A stretch of 64,000 bases of DNA from Tribonema minus (taxonomy: Eukaryota > Sar > Xanthophyceae > Tribonematales > Tribonemataceae). A program made the translations under genes and the position numbers. Where the stretch lies: NCBI GenBank assembly GCA_017506865.1, contig JAFCMP010000544.1, positions 1 to 64,000 on the forward strand. The letters are read 5' to 3'. Below the pieces are notes generated by a model that saw only the letters and a program-made list of their open reading frames with translations, searched no databases and was not told where the DNA came from. Positions 25,835-36,620 of this stretch are shown piece by piece. The number at the start of each line of letters is the position of its first letter. Position 1 is the stretch's first letter.

Positions 25835-26045
25835 TTCAAGCAGCCAACGAAGCAACCAACGAGCAAGAGACCAACCAGGAAACCGACAACAAACACCAGA
25901 CCAACGATGAAGCCCACAAAGGCTACCAAGAAACCGACCAGGAAGCCGACACAGTACACCAAACAGCCAACGAGGAAGCCCACAAAGGCTACTCAGAAAC
26001 CGACCAGGAAGCCAACACAGCACACCAGACAGCCAACTCCACCTG
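25835..26045 (+). CDS. Pro/Thr/Lys-Arg repeat exon (PTRKPT), secreted or wall-type stalk
   Basis: Between a TTCAG acceptor and a GT donor, one frame reads FKQPTKQPTSKRPTRKPT and continues with about a dozen P-T-[KRx] units to RQPTPPG. A 66-base (22-residue) unit is repeated within it (KKPTRKPTQYTKQPTRKPTKAT then QKPTRKPTQHTRQPT). Such KPT-rich stalks are common in secreted, probably glycosylated, extracellular proteins of diatoms and other algae. The other two frames give Glu/Asn/His-rich or Leu/Cys-rich strings that lack this regularity. The exon phase (211 bases) leaves one base over, so it must join another exon downstream, possibly the RCC1-like region. Confidence 0.5.
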
Positions 26046-29000
26046 GTGGGTCACTGTGTTGTTTGCTACCGCTTTAAGTGCGCCTGCAAGGGTGTCCAAA
26101 TATGGTACCACTTTGTGTACCTATTGTGATGGCTTCCGAAAGGCTTCATTTAGTAAAATTTGGACTAATTAGGTTGCATGGTGTGATTTACATGCAGAAC
26201 GCCTCTCACTGAGTGAACTTGACCAATTCCTTGTGTAATATTATCATAATGTGACTGAGATCTTCAGGACCGGCCTCTATGGCGCTCCATGTGAGCATTT
26301 CGCCGAATGTCAGCCGATGCATACGTCTGCATTTGACCCCGCTTATCTCATCAAGAGTTCCCGGACCACCACATCACTTCAAGTTACAACGCTGCCCTGT
26401 TTCTTGTAGGGTCTTGTCTCGCCGTTGTTTGTTGCACCATAATGCTCTGTTATGACATTGTGCAGCAGGCTCAGTTTCAGTCATTACAGGTACTCGTATT
26501 CTTAGTTACAAGCCGGAACCGGCTGAACCGGCTCGGCTCCGGCTAGTCAGCGCAGCCAAAAGATGGGACCCTCTTCCGGCTTTTTTAAAAATGGCTCGCA
26601 CAGCCTATATCATGCAGCAGCAGTCGTATGGCTTATGTATGATTCCAAGACACAAAATGTTGATGCCGCCGCCGCTGGCAATAAGCACAAGCACGCATCA
26701 GATTCTGCGCACATACAACCTTTTTCCGGTTTTAATCACTTCAAGTTGAAGTCTCATGTGCGCTGAGCTGTGGTGAGCATATGAGCAACACCTGCACATG
26801 CAGCATGGGGACTGGTCTCGCGTTTTGCTCGTAGACCGGGGCAGGTGAAAGTGGTCAAGTCGCGTATCGCCTGAACTGTGTGTGGCGCATGGCAGAGACA
26901 CAGCAACTGTAATCAAGCAAGCGCCCCATTCAATAAAGCACTTGTAAGAACCATTATGAGACCTGTCAACACGGCGGATGTCATACAAGACATCAGCTAA
27001 TCGTTTTCAAGTTCCTGTGCCAACACTAACTGGTTCACCTACACAAAGTCAGACGCAGCCCACGGCCCACGGGTGAAATTGAGCAAGGTGCATGACAAGC
27101 TGGCTGACCGGTTAGGCCGGCTAAGACGAAAAAGGCGGTTAAAGGCGGTAGCAGTTGCCAACTCTTGTCTTACTAATAGACGGCTTGGGCGGTCGAATGG
27201 TTACCCCGGCTGCAATGCAGACGGCTTGGCCGCGGCAGACCGGCTCGCAACCCTACATATTCTCGCGTTTGAGGAAGACGCGAGCGGGGATGCTCACCGT
27301 TGTCTCGGTGCAAACATTGAAGAAAAGTGGGTGCATGCCATGGCAACACTTATAAATAAAGAGCCGTGTCCGAGCAGTGCTGACGCAGGGCGCGCTGCAC
27401 TGCCAATCCCCGGTCCGCGCACATGCGCTCTGCAAGCCCCTGTGCTGGTGACCTGCTTACCTCCGCAGCTATCTGTTTCTTATACACTGCATGTATTTCC
27501 TTGTATCTAATTGTTTTGCCCGGACTCCCTTGTCCCTGGTTCGCCGCTCCCAGGTTATCGGTTCGCCACAGCATTGGTAGCAGGTACTTTCTTGTTGCTT
27601 GTTTCTTGCCTGAACATGCATGAGGTCATGACTGCAGGTAAAACATAAGGTGATGGAAGTTGTTTGGCTGAATTTATCTGAATTCAATAAAACAGCAGCA
27701 CAAAGACGAAAATTTAGACAAGCTGAAGGTGATACCACTAGTATGCTGGAAAGCATCGATTGTTTGAAAATATGATTCTTTAGACATGAAGCGTGGTGTA
27801 GGTCACTGGACCAATGGTCAAGTACTACTCATTGCCAGAAAAGGCTCAGGCTAGGTAGTTGTTTCAAGCTGCTGATTTTTTTGAACTTCAGTACGGCCTA
27901 TAGCTATCGGAAGTCAGAAGTTGATGATGACGGTCGACAATCGCTCTTTGGTAGGCATGTCAACCCTCCACTTTCATCCAGCCGCCAAATGCCGCTACCC
28001 AGCCAAACAGCTGCTAAGAGAGCATCGCTGTCCTTTTAACAATTGGTGCAAGTGCGCGCCCATTACAACACATGGCGCACACAAGGCATGTAACTGGGCA
28101 GCCCCTGGCGCTGAATGGAACAGTTGATGCTGCCTGCCATATCGCACAGAGGAACCTCGTTGCCAGCCAAAAGCGCCTGATGCACATGCTGCGTTTGCCT
28201 GACAATATGACAGTCAAAGCGGTCGTTGCGGCACTGTGATTTTGTGTTCCAGTTGTTTCTCAAAGAGTGGTTTCAAATCGGTCATTGTAGCACTATGATG
28301 TCGTGTTTCCTGTCATTTCTCAGGACGTGATTTACAATCACCTACTTATTCTCAAAACAGATATTGCCTGAAAGAGGGGCCTTTGGATAGCTTCTTGACA
28401 TGCCCAGGCGGACTCCGGAAACTCAGCGCGTTGGACTCATGTTGTCAGATATTTCATTCTCAGAAGTCATACACACTAAGGCAACCACAAACAAGAGTCA
28501 TAACGCATTCTAAAAGTAACATTAATCCTAGTTCTACTGTGTATACTTCGAAGTACGTACATTTTAATTGACTACAGTCAAACACACTTCAGGCGATCAC
28601 GAACAAGAATCACTGTACACATCTGGGCAGTGCTGCTCAAGTCATGCCATATGTCGAAGCTATGAACTATGTGTGCCGGCATGCCAAGCAGTGCGGAGCA
28701 GCTGAGCCTGGTGCACACACAGCAAGTGATTTTTATTGTGTACGAAGAAAGTCTGTGCGTGTGGACCTGTGTGTGAGTGTGGTGCAAGTGCACACAGTGC
28801 ATGCACAGATAGAGGCTGCTAGTTATAACTGCTACTTGTAGATGCACTGCTAAGTGTCACGGTTAACAATTCTGACAAAGCAGATACTGGGTCTGCTCGT
28901 GCTGACGTTCAGCAAATAACTCGAAGGCAGGCGGCGAGCTAAAGAGCACCATCGGTGGCCGTAAAAGGCAATACTTCCCAGTCTTGCGCTTCAACAACAC

Positions 29001-29600
29001 TGTTGGCAACCAGCCTTCTCTAACTGTTGCAAAGCAATGTCACTGTAAACGTGAACCTACTGAAGTAGTGAAGGGCACATTGCACCCTTTTAGTAACAAA
29101 ATTACAAGTGTGCCTTACATGCCTGCTTTTGGTACCGTGATAGCCTTGCAGTTTGATGCTGACTCCATCATCACCGTCAACACTACATGCCTTGAACCAG
29201 TGCAATGGTTGTTGCAATATGCCTCCTGGTCTTAATTAATTACAGAGTCTAACACATGCATCAATTTCAACTGCAGATACAGTTTGCACTCGATTAACTT
29301 GGCCCCTGTAATTGCTACAACCATCATGATGGTTGCGTTTGAGAGGCAGCCCACACAAAAAAAGTGGACGTCACCTGAGAGTGGAAGTTGAGGTCGTGAA
29401 GTAGTGGGTGATTGTGCTCAGGCTGCTGCTATGTTGCTGCTGGCAAGGGCAACGCACCGACTATAGACACCTATAGTCCGAGATAGAGTTCTGCCCAATT
29501 CCAATTGCGTAAGCTGGGGCCAGAAAGCATTGGTTTTGACGGTGCTGCGAGATGACCTGGCCGCATGGAGGTGGCTGACGGTATGTGCTTATGTTAATCC
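26046..29600. other. Stretch without supported genes
   Basis: Short ORFs only, none with recognisable domains. It includes a ~110-base segment near 27379-27480 similar to 8286-8430 (GTGCTGCG, CCGCGC, GCGCTCTGCAAG and CTATCTGTTTCTT blocks in the same order). If the secreted-protein exons at 24.2, 25.8 and 29.6 kb form one gene, this would be intron sequence. Confidence 0.4.
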
Positions 29601-29622
29601 TGTCCCCTTCTCATGTTCACAG

Positions 29623-30706
29623 GTTCTCAACACACGTGCGCCATTCTAGATGATGCCACTGCTAAGTGCTGGGGCGATGGACATCATGGTCAGCTGGGGC
29701 AGGGTGACTGGCTTTCCCTCAGCTCGCCCCCAAAGAGCGCCATCAACCTGGGATCGGGCAGAACGGCGAAAGCCATCGCCGCAGGAGTAGGACACACGTG
29801 CGCACTTCTAGACAATGCCACGGTCAAGTGCTGGGGCTTTGGGGAGAATGGTCAGCTGGGGCTGGGTGACGATGTTGCCCTCAACTCACCCTCAATTGAC
29901 GCCATCAACCTGGGACTGGGCAGAACGGCGAAAGCCATAGCCACAGGGTTTTTTCACACGTGCGCCCTCCTAGATGACTCGACGGTCAAGTGCTGGGGCA
30001 ACAACTACAGCGGTCAGCTAGGGCAGGGCACCACTGATGACCTCATCTTGCCCCCCAAGAGCGCCATCAACCTGGGGTCGAGCAGAACGGCGACAGCCAT
30101 TGCCGCAGGTCGTGAACACACGTGCGCCCTTCTAGATAACGCCACAGTCAAGTGCGGGGACTACGGAGCCGATGGTCAGCTGGGGCAAGGCAGCACTGCT
30201 AACCTCCACTCCCCCCCCAAGAGCGTCATAAACCTGGGGTCGGGCAGAACGGCGACAGCCATCGCCACAGGTAATTATCACACGTGCGCCCTCCTTGATA
30301 ATTCAACGGTCAAGTGCTGGGGCTTAGGACAGGGCACCAGCTCGCCCCCATTCAGCGCCATCAACCTGGGGTCGGGTAGGACGGCAAAAGCCATCGCCAC
30401 AGGTGAGCACAATTGTGCCCTTCTTGACAATTCCACGGTCAAGTGCTGGGGCTTCGGAGGCTTTGGTCAGCTGGGGCAGGACAGCACAGCTGACTTCAGC
30501 TCACCCCCAGTCAGCGCCGTGAACCTGGGGTCAGGCAGGAAGGGGAAGCCATTGCCACAGGTTATTATCACTCGTGCGCCATTCTAGATGATTCAACAGC
30601 CAAGTGCTGGGGCAACGGACGCAGTGGTCAGCTGGGGCAGGGCAGCACTGCTAACCTCGGCAATGCACCCAACGAGATGGCCTCGATTGTACCAGTTGTC
30701 CTGTGA
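29623..30706 (+). CDS. RCC1-like repeat protein (seven repeats), partial
   Basis: After a TTCACAG acceptor the frame encodes repeats of about 50 residues with the pattern INLGSGRTAKAIAAG-x4-HTCALLDNxTVKCWG-x5-GQLGQG, six in one frame. A seventh (YYHSCAILDDSTAKCWG, then NLGNAPNEMASIVPVVL and stop at 30704-30706) lies in the next frame after a one-base loss near 30541-30550. RCC1-type repeats form seven-bladed propellers, so seven repeats is the expected number. The conserved Cys pair in each repeat (HTC and KCW) is typical of the extracellular/algal variety, not the nuclear Ran exchange factor. The acceptor at its start shows an upstream exon, not identified. The frame break is either a sequencing error in an AGGAAGGGGAA run or a sign of decay. 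Confidence 0.8.
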
Positions 30707-30964
30707 TGATTGCGTCCGTGAGTCGCCGTTGCACACTTCAGGATTCAAGTTCGCATATGGCCAAGAAACTCTGAGAGGTGTCTCGCACGGCGTGCAGTTT
30801 GAGTCTTTTTTTTCCAACAAGAACCAATTTTCCTTTCACTCTTAACATCCAAGCACTCATATATTCATCGTGCGGTTGTAGTTGCTTTTTGCTGCATTAG
30901 TCCTGTTTGTGACATTTTGCATGCACCGCTGCTGTATTTATGTTGTACTACGCTGATTGTATGC

Positions 30965-31700
30965 GACCAACTCTGCGTATGCTGCTAAATGACGGTTGCC
31001 AAAGTGACAAGTTTGTCACGTCTCATCATAGTGACCATAATCATTATGGTGGGTCTGTTTGGCGGCCTCTTGGTTGCGGCAGCAGCCGCTCTTGGATTCC
31101 GCTGCAGTCTTCGCCGCCCGCGACTGCGCCTGTGTCCCGCCGCAGGTGACATCCACCGCAACCGGTGGCTGACGCGTCACGTCCTCGTAGCTGGTGCCCG
31201 GCAAGGCATCGGCGGGCAGCACGATGTCCATTCTGTAAATTCCCAGGAGATGTCAGGAATGGCTTGTAGTCCTTGTCGACTAGCCCTGTCCTGAGGTACT
31301 GCCGCAGTATGCGCTGCGTGGCCTGCTTGACACTGTTGTGCACGATGGTGTCATTTGCCTTGACGCATGGTGCTTGACAGAGCCGGCGCGCGTTCAAACT
31401 TCCGCCCGGCAAATTCGTGCACAGCCTGCAGTGTGCCCGCCTGCTTGCTCCACAACGATGGAGGTCTTCAACGCAAGCTGCCAAGGCATTCCATCAAACG
31501 TTGCCCTTGTGGGGTATATTGGCTCGTTGAGGGATGCCGTGCTCACAGTGCGCATGTGCCGCTTTGAAAGGAATCAAGCAAATGCATGCGTGCACTGCGT
31601 GCCTCGACCGTCTTTGAGTTCGCAAGCACGGCTGCGACAGCGCTGCCAGCGCACTCTATGTCACGCGCCTCTGGCTGCACTGCAACTGTAGAGCAATGCT
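30965..31700 (-). mobile_element. Old, antisense fragment of the LINE endonuclease region
   Basis: The reverse strand encodes HCRLCTNLPGGSLNARRLC, QAPCVKANDTIVHNSVK and QRILRQYLRTGLVDKDYKPF, a diverged version of element positions ~4408-5150. Both frame and residues are degraded more than in the other copies. It lacks the element's 3' end, so it is an internal remnant of an older insertion or a relative subfamily. Confidence 0.85.
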
Positions 31701-31734
31701 GCAGAGCAACGACATCAAGTACACCATATGTACA

Positions 31735-32179
31735 CCGCCAAGACTACCCACTATTCTGGTCATTATGATCAGAATTGCTACAAACTTGTTACTTTGGCAA
31801 TAGGGTCATTTGGCAGCATCGGGGAGCAGGGGCGGAAGCTGCTGGAGGCTGTGGCGACGGAGTATGCCAGCAGGATGTCAGTGCCCGGAGGAGCGCGCCC
31901 TGAAGCTCTCAAGGGCATCGCCCTGGCGCGCTTACGCTCGGCACTGTCGGCAGCGCTCCACATGGCGTACTCTGGCCGTGTCATGACACACATGGCAGAA
32001 TCCAGGGGGGGGGCACATGGAGGAGGACGTAGGGGAGGACCCCGAGATGCCATTTGGCGGCGGCGGCGTTTGAGTGGTTGTCGTTGCGACACTTTCAGAC
32101 TGTCATACGACATGTAGATTCCTTACAGCTAGATGCCAATCATCTGGGCTTTTTCGCGCCCTGAGCGAGAATTAATAAA
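31735..32179 (+). mobile_element. Young 5'-truncated LINE copy with 14-bp target-site duplication
   Basis: Nearly identical to element positions ~5065-5505, from GCCAAGACTACCCACTATTC to AATTAATAAAA. It is flanked by the direct repeat AAGTACACCATATG at 31717-31730 and 32180-32193. It sits directly beside the older antisense fragment, but its own target-site duplication shows that the two arose separately. Confidence 0.93.
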
Positions 32180-32287
32180 AAGTACACCATATGCAGCATC
32201 TGCAGCTCCAGTCCTGCCAGCTGCTTGCTGCTGCTGCGCCGGCAGTAGCGGTATACACGCCGGCAAAACGTACATACATAGTATGCC

Positions 32288-32660
32288 GGCCATATGGTAT
32301 ATATATGGTGTCACGGTATATCCGTACAACGTATATATTGACGTATATGCAAAAATCGATGTACAGCCGTACATGACGGCGAGCACGAGGGCTGTGCATG
32401 CCCGCATGCATGCCGCTGCAGCTCATGAGCATGGCATCACTCCACAAACTTTTTGAAACGTACATGTGCTGACCATATGGTATACGGCGTCACGGTATAT
32501 CCGTACAACGTACATATTGACGTACTTTTTATTAATTGACGTACCACATAGTATATGCGTATACATCAACGTACAGCCGTACATGGTACATGAGAGCGTA
32601 TACGAGGGCGGTGCAAGCCTGCATACATGCCGCTGCAGCTCATGAGCATGGCATCACTCC
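32288..32660. repeat. Two diverged direct repeats (~170 bp) rich in ATATAC/GTAC palindromes
   Basis: Segments 32288-32450 and 32473-32660 share CATATGGTATA, GTCACGGTATATCCGTACAA, CAGCCGTACATG and GCCGCTGCAGCTCATGAGCA in the same order. Both end GGCATCACTCC(A/G)CAA. The second copy carries the tiny LINE remnant. Confidence 0.8.
32526..32535 (-). mobile_element. Ten-base LINE 3'-end micro-insertion with 9-bp target duplication
   Basis: In the second of the two direct repeats, TTTTTATTAA (reverse of the LINE terminus TTAATAAAAA) lies between two copies of TTGACGTAC (32517-32525 and 32536-32544). The first repeat has only one TTGACGTA at the equivalent place. On the element strand the duplication reads GTACGTCAA, so it again begins with GTAC. 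Confidence 0.6.
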
Positions 32661-32699
32661 GCAAGCATCATGACGAAGTAGCGCAAACACATCAGCATG

Positions 32700-33650
32700 T
32701 CTTAGACATGCACAGATGCATGCTTTGCAGCAGATGATACGGCAGCATTCAATAAGTTACAGCATCATGGGCAGGCATCAGCACACAGCACCATGTGACA
32801 AACTGCAGTCACCCCACAAGCCTTGGGGCTTCAAGTTTAAGTGTCAATTGCCTACACAGCGGGAAAAAAGGGATGCAACTAAATTACACAGCACAGACCC
32901 ACTGGCACTTGATTTTATTTCAGACAACAGCTGAATGTGTTGATTTTTTTAGTGGCATGCAGTCTTAGCCGTGTGGCGCGTCCTCTACTAGCCACGCCCA
33001 CTGACAACAGCTTGCACTGCAGCTGACTCAGAGCGTTGCAACAGGGTGGCGGTCGTGATGAAGCGGAGTAGCAGCAACTCTGACTCACTGGCTTGGTCAA
33101 GCGCACAACAGTCCTGAGGGTTGAATTACGGAAATTCAGAACAGGACCTCTGGCATCAACCCACTTTGGCCAAGTCTGCTTGGAACCTGCCTGCGTTGAT
33201 GCTGCATAAGTTAACAAGAGCGCTCAACTCAACATACCCTGTCACCAACACTTTTATAATCCAAGCATATACTTATATCGCACATTTAGAAAGCACATGC
33301 TGATTCAGGAACGCAAAGTCATTGTGGCAGTACAGGACATGCTGAGTGTCGTATACTTCTACATGCAAAAGATGCGTGAGATTGCATCGACAGCAACTGA
33401 ACATGCACACACAGTCTGCAGTCATATAGACAGTACGCATCTTCAGAGAGAATTATTTGCTGACAGCACATGCCAGCAGACACCAGCAAAGGAACAGATC
33501 ATGAGAAACCACATTTGAAGTTCATTGCAATGCCTGTATTTACGCGCACCAAACCCTACTTGAGCACAACATTGAAGAAGCCCCTACTTATGGGCAGAAC
33601 TAGCGTGCGCGGAGCCCCATGATGGCACAACAGCAGGACCCCCTCTCATC
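32700..33650. other. Intergenic, nothing recognised
   Basis: Short ORFs without domains; downstream flank of the NDUFA13 gene. Confidence 0.5.
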
Positions 33651-33662
33651 TGCCCCTGACTC

Positions 33663-36242
33663 TCATCTGATGAGGTCATTGGGCCAACCCAGGTTGATGG
33701 TTGGTGCCATGTATATGCCGCTCTTGTACACCGTGTCGCCAACCTGAACACATCGACCGCATAGAGAGTGCCGTTAGTGCATGTGCTTGTTCAAGTGCCC
33801 ACAACTCACGCCATGGAATTTTAGTGTCACTGGCGCAAAACATACATAGCATCACTTCGATGACAGCGTGCTATAGAGCCAGCGCCATGCAATTGCACAC
33901 AACGCACGATGAAAGCCCACGCATGCACACAGGGCACAGGCACGTACCTTCCAGTTGGGCACGTGGCCCATGATTTCCTCCTCCTCTGCAACAACAAAGA
34001 CGACAGCACAACAGGCAATGATGGTACGCGTTAACTCTCATCCGCAGTGCGTGCAGGCGATGCACAACAGCAATTGTCGCTTCACATGAAGCAGCGGCTT
34101 GTGCTGCTGAAGCTGCACCCAATACACCACCGGCATCCACATCAGCTACTTTGAAGTATAGCGCAACGCATTCATCCCAGCACAGTACCAGCCAGCAGCT
34201 ACAACATGCAGCTGTTCCACTTTGTCAGCAGTAACAGCGCACAGCTCAGCTGATGTTGAGATTGGATCCTGCTGGGCACTGATGTGGCTGCTCATGTTTG
34301 TCTCCTGGGGCTTCAATGATCACTTCTACCAACACATGCACTAGCCGCGAGTCTTATGCCTGCTTCGGTCCCTTGGTTGTCCATCTCTGGCAAGGTGGTG
34401 GGCTGTACGCTCTCAAGCACGAACGACCCCAAGCATGGCATGCCTCTGCGTTTGTGCGCTTGTTGTGCGTTCATATACACTGTGTACACACATACCTCTC
34501 ATGAACCTGCGCTGCACTCTGATGTGCTGCGCGTCCGCGTCCGCCTGCAGGAAGGCCTGTATGTTCATGCGCGCCTCTCGCTTCTCCCGCGCCATGGCAT
34601 TGCGCCGCTTGTTTCCGTTGATGAGTCCATAGAAGCCGTAACCGACAAACGCCGCGGCACCTGCATTTTTGCAGAAACTGATTCGTCAGACACTGAAAGT
34701 GTTGGTGAGGTGAGTGCACCATGATCACACAGAACCGATTTACTGTACGTGTTCATGCCACTTGTGCGCTTTGCAACCAATTTTGAGTAGCAGCCATTGC
34801 GCTGCAAAGCTGCAATGCACACCATGGCGATCATATAGACACAAGAAGTCCAAATCACGAAACATGCAGATGGCCCCATACGCATTAGAGTGCAAACACA
34901 CAATCATATGGACAAGAATTACAAATCATGAAACATTCAGATGCACAAACATGTGGTTGTAAACAAGAATCACAAATCCTGAAACATTCAGATGGCCCCA
35001 TATGCATTAGTGTGCAAACACGCATTGAACGCATTGTCCTGCGTACCTGCCCAGATAGCCCATCCTGGCGGGCCTCTGGTGGGCGTGTGCCGTGCAATGG
35101 TGATCTGCAAGGAAATGACGCAGAGCATGGGTCAAGATATGAAGGCTTGACGACGACTATGTACGCAGGCCGCACTGCCATTTGAAGTGCCAGTCAAGTG
35201 TGGCGATTGCCGGATTTTGACACAGCATAACCTCTGCTGTTACTGCGACCGAGGTGTGCACCATGGTCACCTTTCGATTGTGTCCATCGCACAAGACAGT
35301 TGAGGTAAAAATGCATCCTGTCCCAACATGTAAAAGTTGCGGTTGGATTGTAAAGGACGGCATGAACTTGCCACTCTGTAGGCGATGAGGTGTGCAGACC
35401 CCGATCGCATAACATTGACAACATATGATGAGAAATGTCTGCTCGACATAAGCTGCACATGAGGCTGCATCACTTGCTTTGTTTCTCTGCGTGCACGATA
35501 TATCATACTTTGGTACATCATGCCGCAGCATCATGCCAAGGTATTATAAAGTGCTCACTAAGGAGTTATCAGCACCGCTGACCAGTGGTCGTCACAGAAT
35601 AAAAGATGCAGACCCATAATGCCGCAACATCATGGCAGCAACATTGCACTGTAGATGCCTTCAAGGAGTGTGTGAAAGACACAGCACTCATCCACTGAAA
35701 ACGCTGGTAACACTCAAGATGACAAGTTGATATGGTTGCAGTGTGGTTGTCAGTCTTGAAATCAGCAGGTCATATTATATTCATACTTCAAAGATCTCAA
35801 AGAGGCCAGATTTGTCGATGATGGCCACAGCTGTGCTGCCCATGCCAAATTTATTTTCAGTCCGCGTGAGTGCGGCAGGGTGCACTTTCGCAGAGCACAG
35901 GTGACATCCACAGTGGGGGGCATCTGCAAGCCATCATGGGTGATAGTGATGCAGTCTGACATGGCTGGGACCAAGTGGCCTAGCTTGAGCAGGCCGAGTG
36001 GCTCGGCGTGCATGTGGGCAATCTGCAAATCAACTCGCAAGCTCGGTGACACTTGATGTGTGTACGACGAAGCATCGTGCGGTTTCAGTTAGAGTGTAAC
36101 AGCAGAGACACTGTCGCGCTAGCACCGGTCGACGGTAGAGCCTTCATCAACTTGCTGCCGTGGTCATCGCAAGACGCACCTTCGGATAGCCTCCCCTCGG
36201 GGGCATGTCCTGATAAGGAATCTCATTCCTTGGCATCGCCAT
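33663..36242 (-). CDS. NDUFA13: NADH:ubiquinone oxidoreductase subunit NDUFA13 (GRIM-19/B16.6), complete
   Basis: An accessory subunit of mitochondrial complex I in the inner membrane. Five exons join in phase: 36242-36180, 35104-35047, 34660-34496, 33985-33948, 33743-33663, giving 134 residues against ~140-145 usual. Seen motifs: QDMPPRGGYPK (family N-terminal signature), IARHTPTRGPPGWAIWAG, a membrane helix AAAFVGYGFYGLI followed by NGNKRRN, an amphipathic helix (REKREARMNIQAFLQAD), EEEEIMGHVPNWKVGDTVY (family VPGWKVGE-like block) and the end WPNDLIR. The start is the first Met of MAMPRNEIPYQD. Introns are 1,075, 386, 510 and 204 bases, all GT-AG. It is divergent from the Tubby-like gene, with 378 bases between start codons, so they may share a promoter region. 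The last residues differ from the plant/animal ending but the core is unmistakable. Confidence 0.94.
35762..36052 (-). other. Open, exon-like stretch inside NDUFA13 intron 1
   Basis: A 96-codon open frame reads IAHMHAEPLGLLKLGHLVPA, then SDCITITHDG. In another frame the same stretch gives KVHPAALTRTENKFGMGS, then TAVAIIDKSGLFEIFE, which ends at a GT donor. Both look more protein-like than random intron, but no family is recognised. It could be an alternative exon or a remnant of another gene. Confidence 0.25.
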
Positions 36243-36620
36243 GATTGCAGGTGCAGAAAGTACACTCTCTCCACCTCTGGCGCTCCCGCCTCGAGCCGCA
36301 GCGACGCCTCCTTGGTCTGGATGATTGCACTTACAAAGCCTTGACAAGGCGACTCTGGAAACTACATAGTATTAGCAAGTTCTAGAAACTGTTTATGTAA
36401 CGATTTTTTCTTGCCGCCGCCGCGAAGCTGATTCCAACGCGCGCTACAGTGGCAAACCCAAATATGGCTTCCAGAGAGGCAATACCAATGCCTGCCACAG
36501 GGCCGCCTGCCAACACGCGAGGCTCGTCCAGGTGAGTGGTGTGAGTTGGGGGTTTGCAATTATTGTTCTGTCGGCTGCTGCTCACGATTGTAATCATGCC
36601 TGCCTGCCTGCCTGCTCGCC
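36243..36620. promoter_or_regulatory. Shared 378-bp intergenic region of a divergent gene pair
   Basis: Separates the start codons of NDUFA13 (minus) and the Tubby-like gene (plus), so both 5' UTRs and core promoters must lie here. Just before the Tubby start is a CCTG repeat (CTGCCTGCCTGCCTGCTCG). I see no convincing TATA box or other named site. Confidence 0.5.

Noticed and set aside
30965-32179. Twin-priming inversion of one LINE insertion
   Set aside because: The sense part has its own 14-bp target duplication and differs strongly in age from the antisense part.
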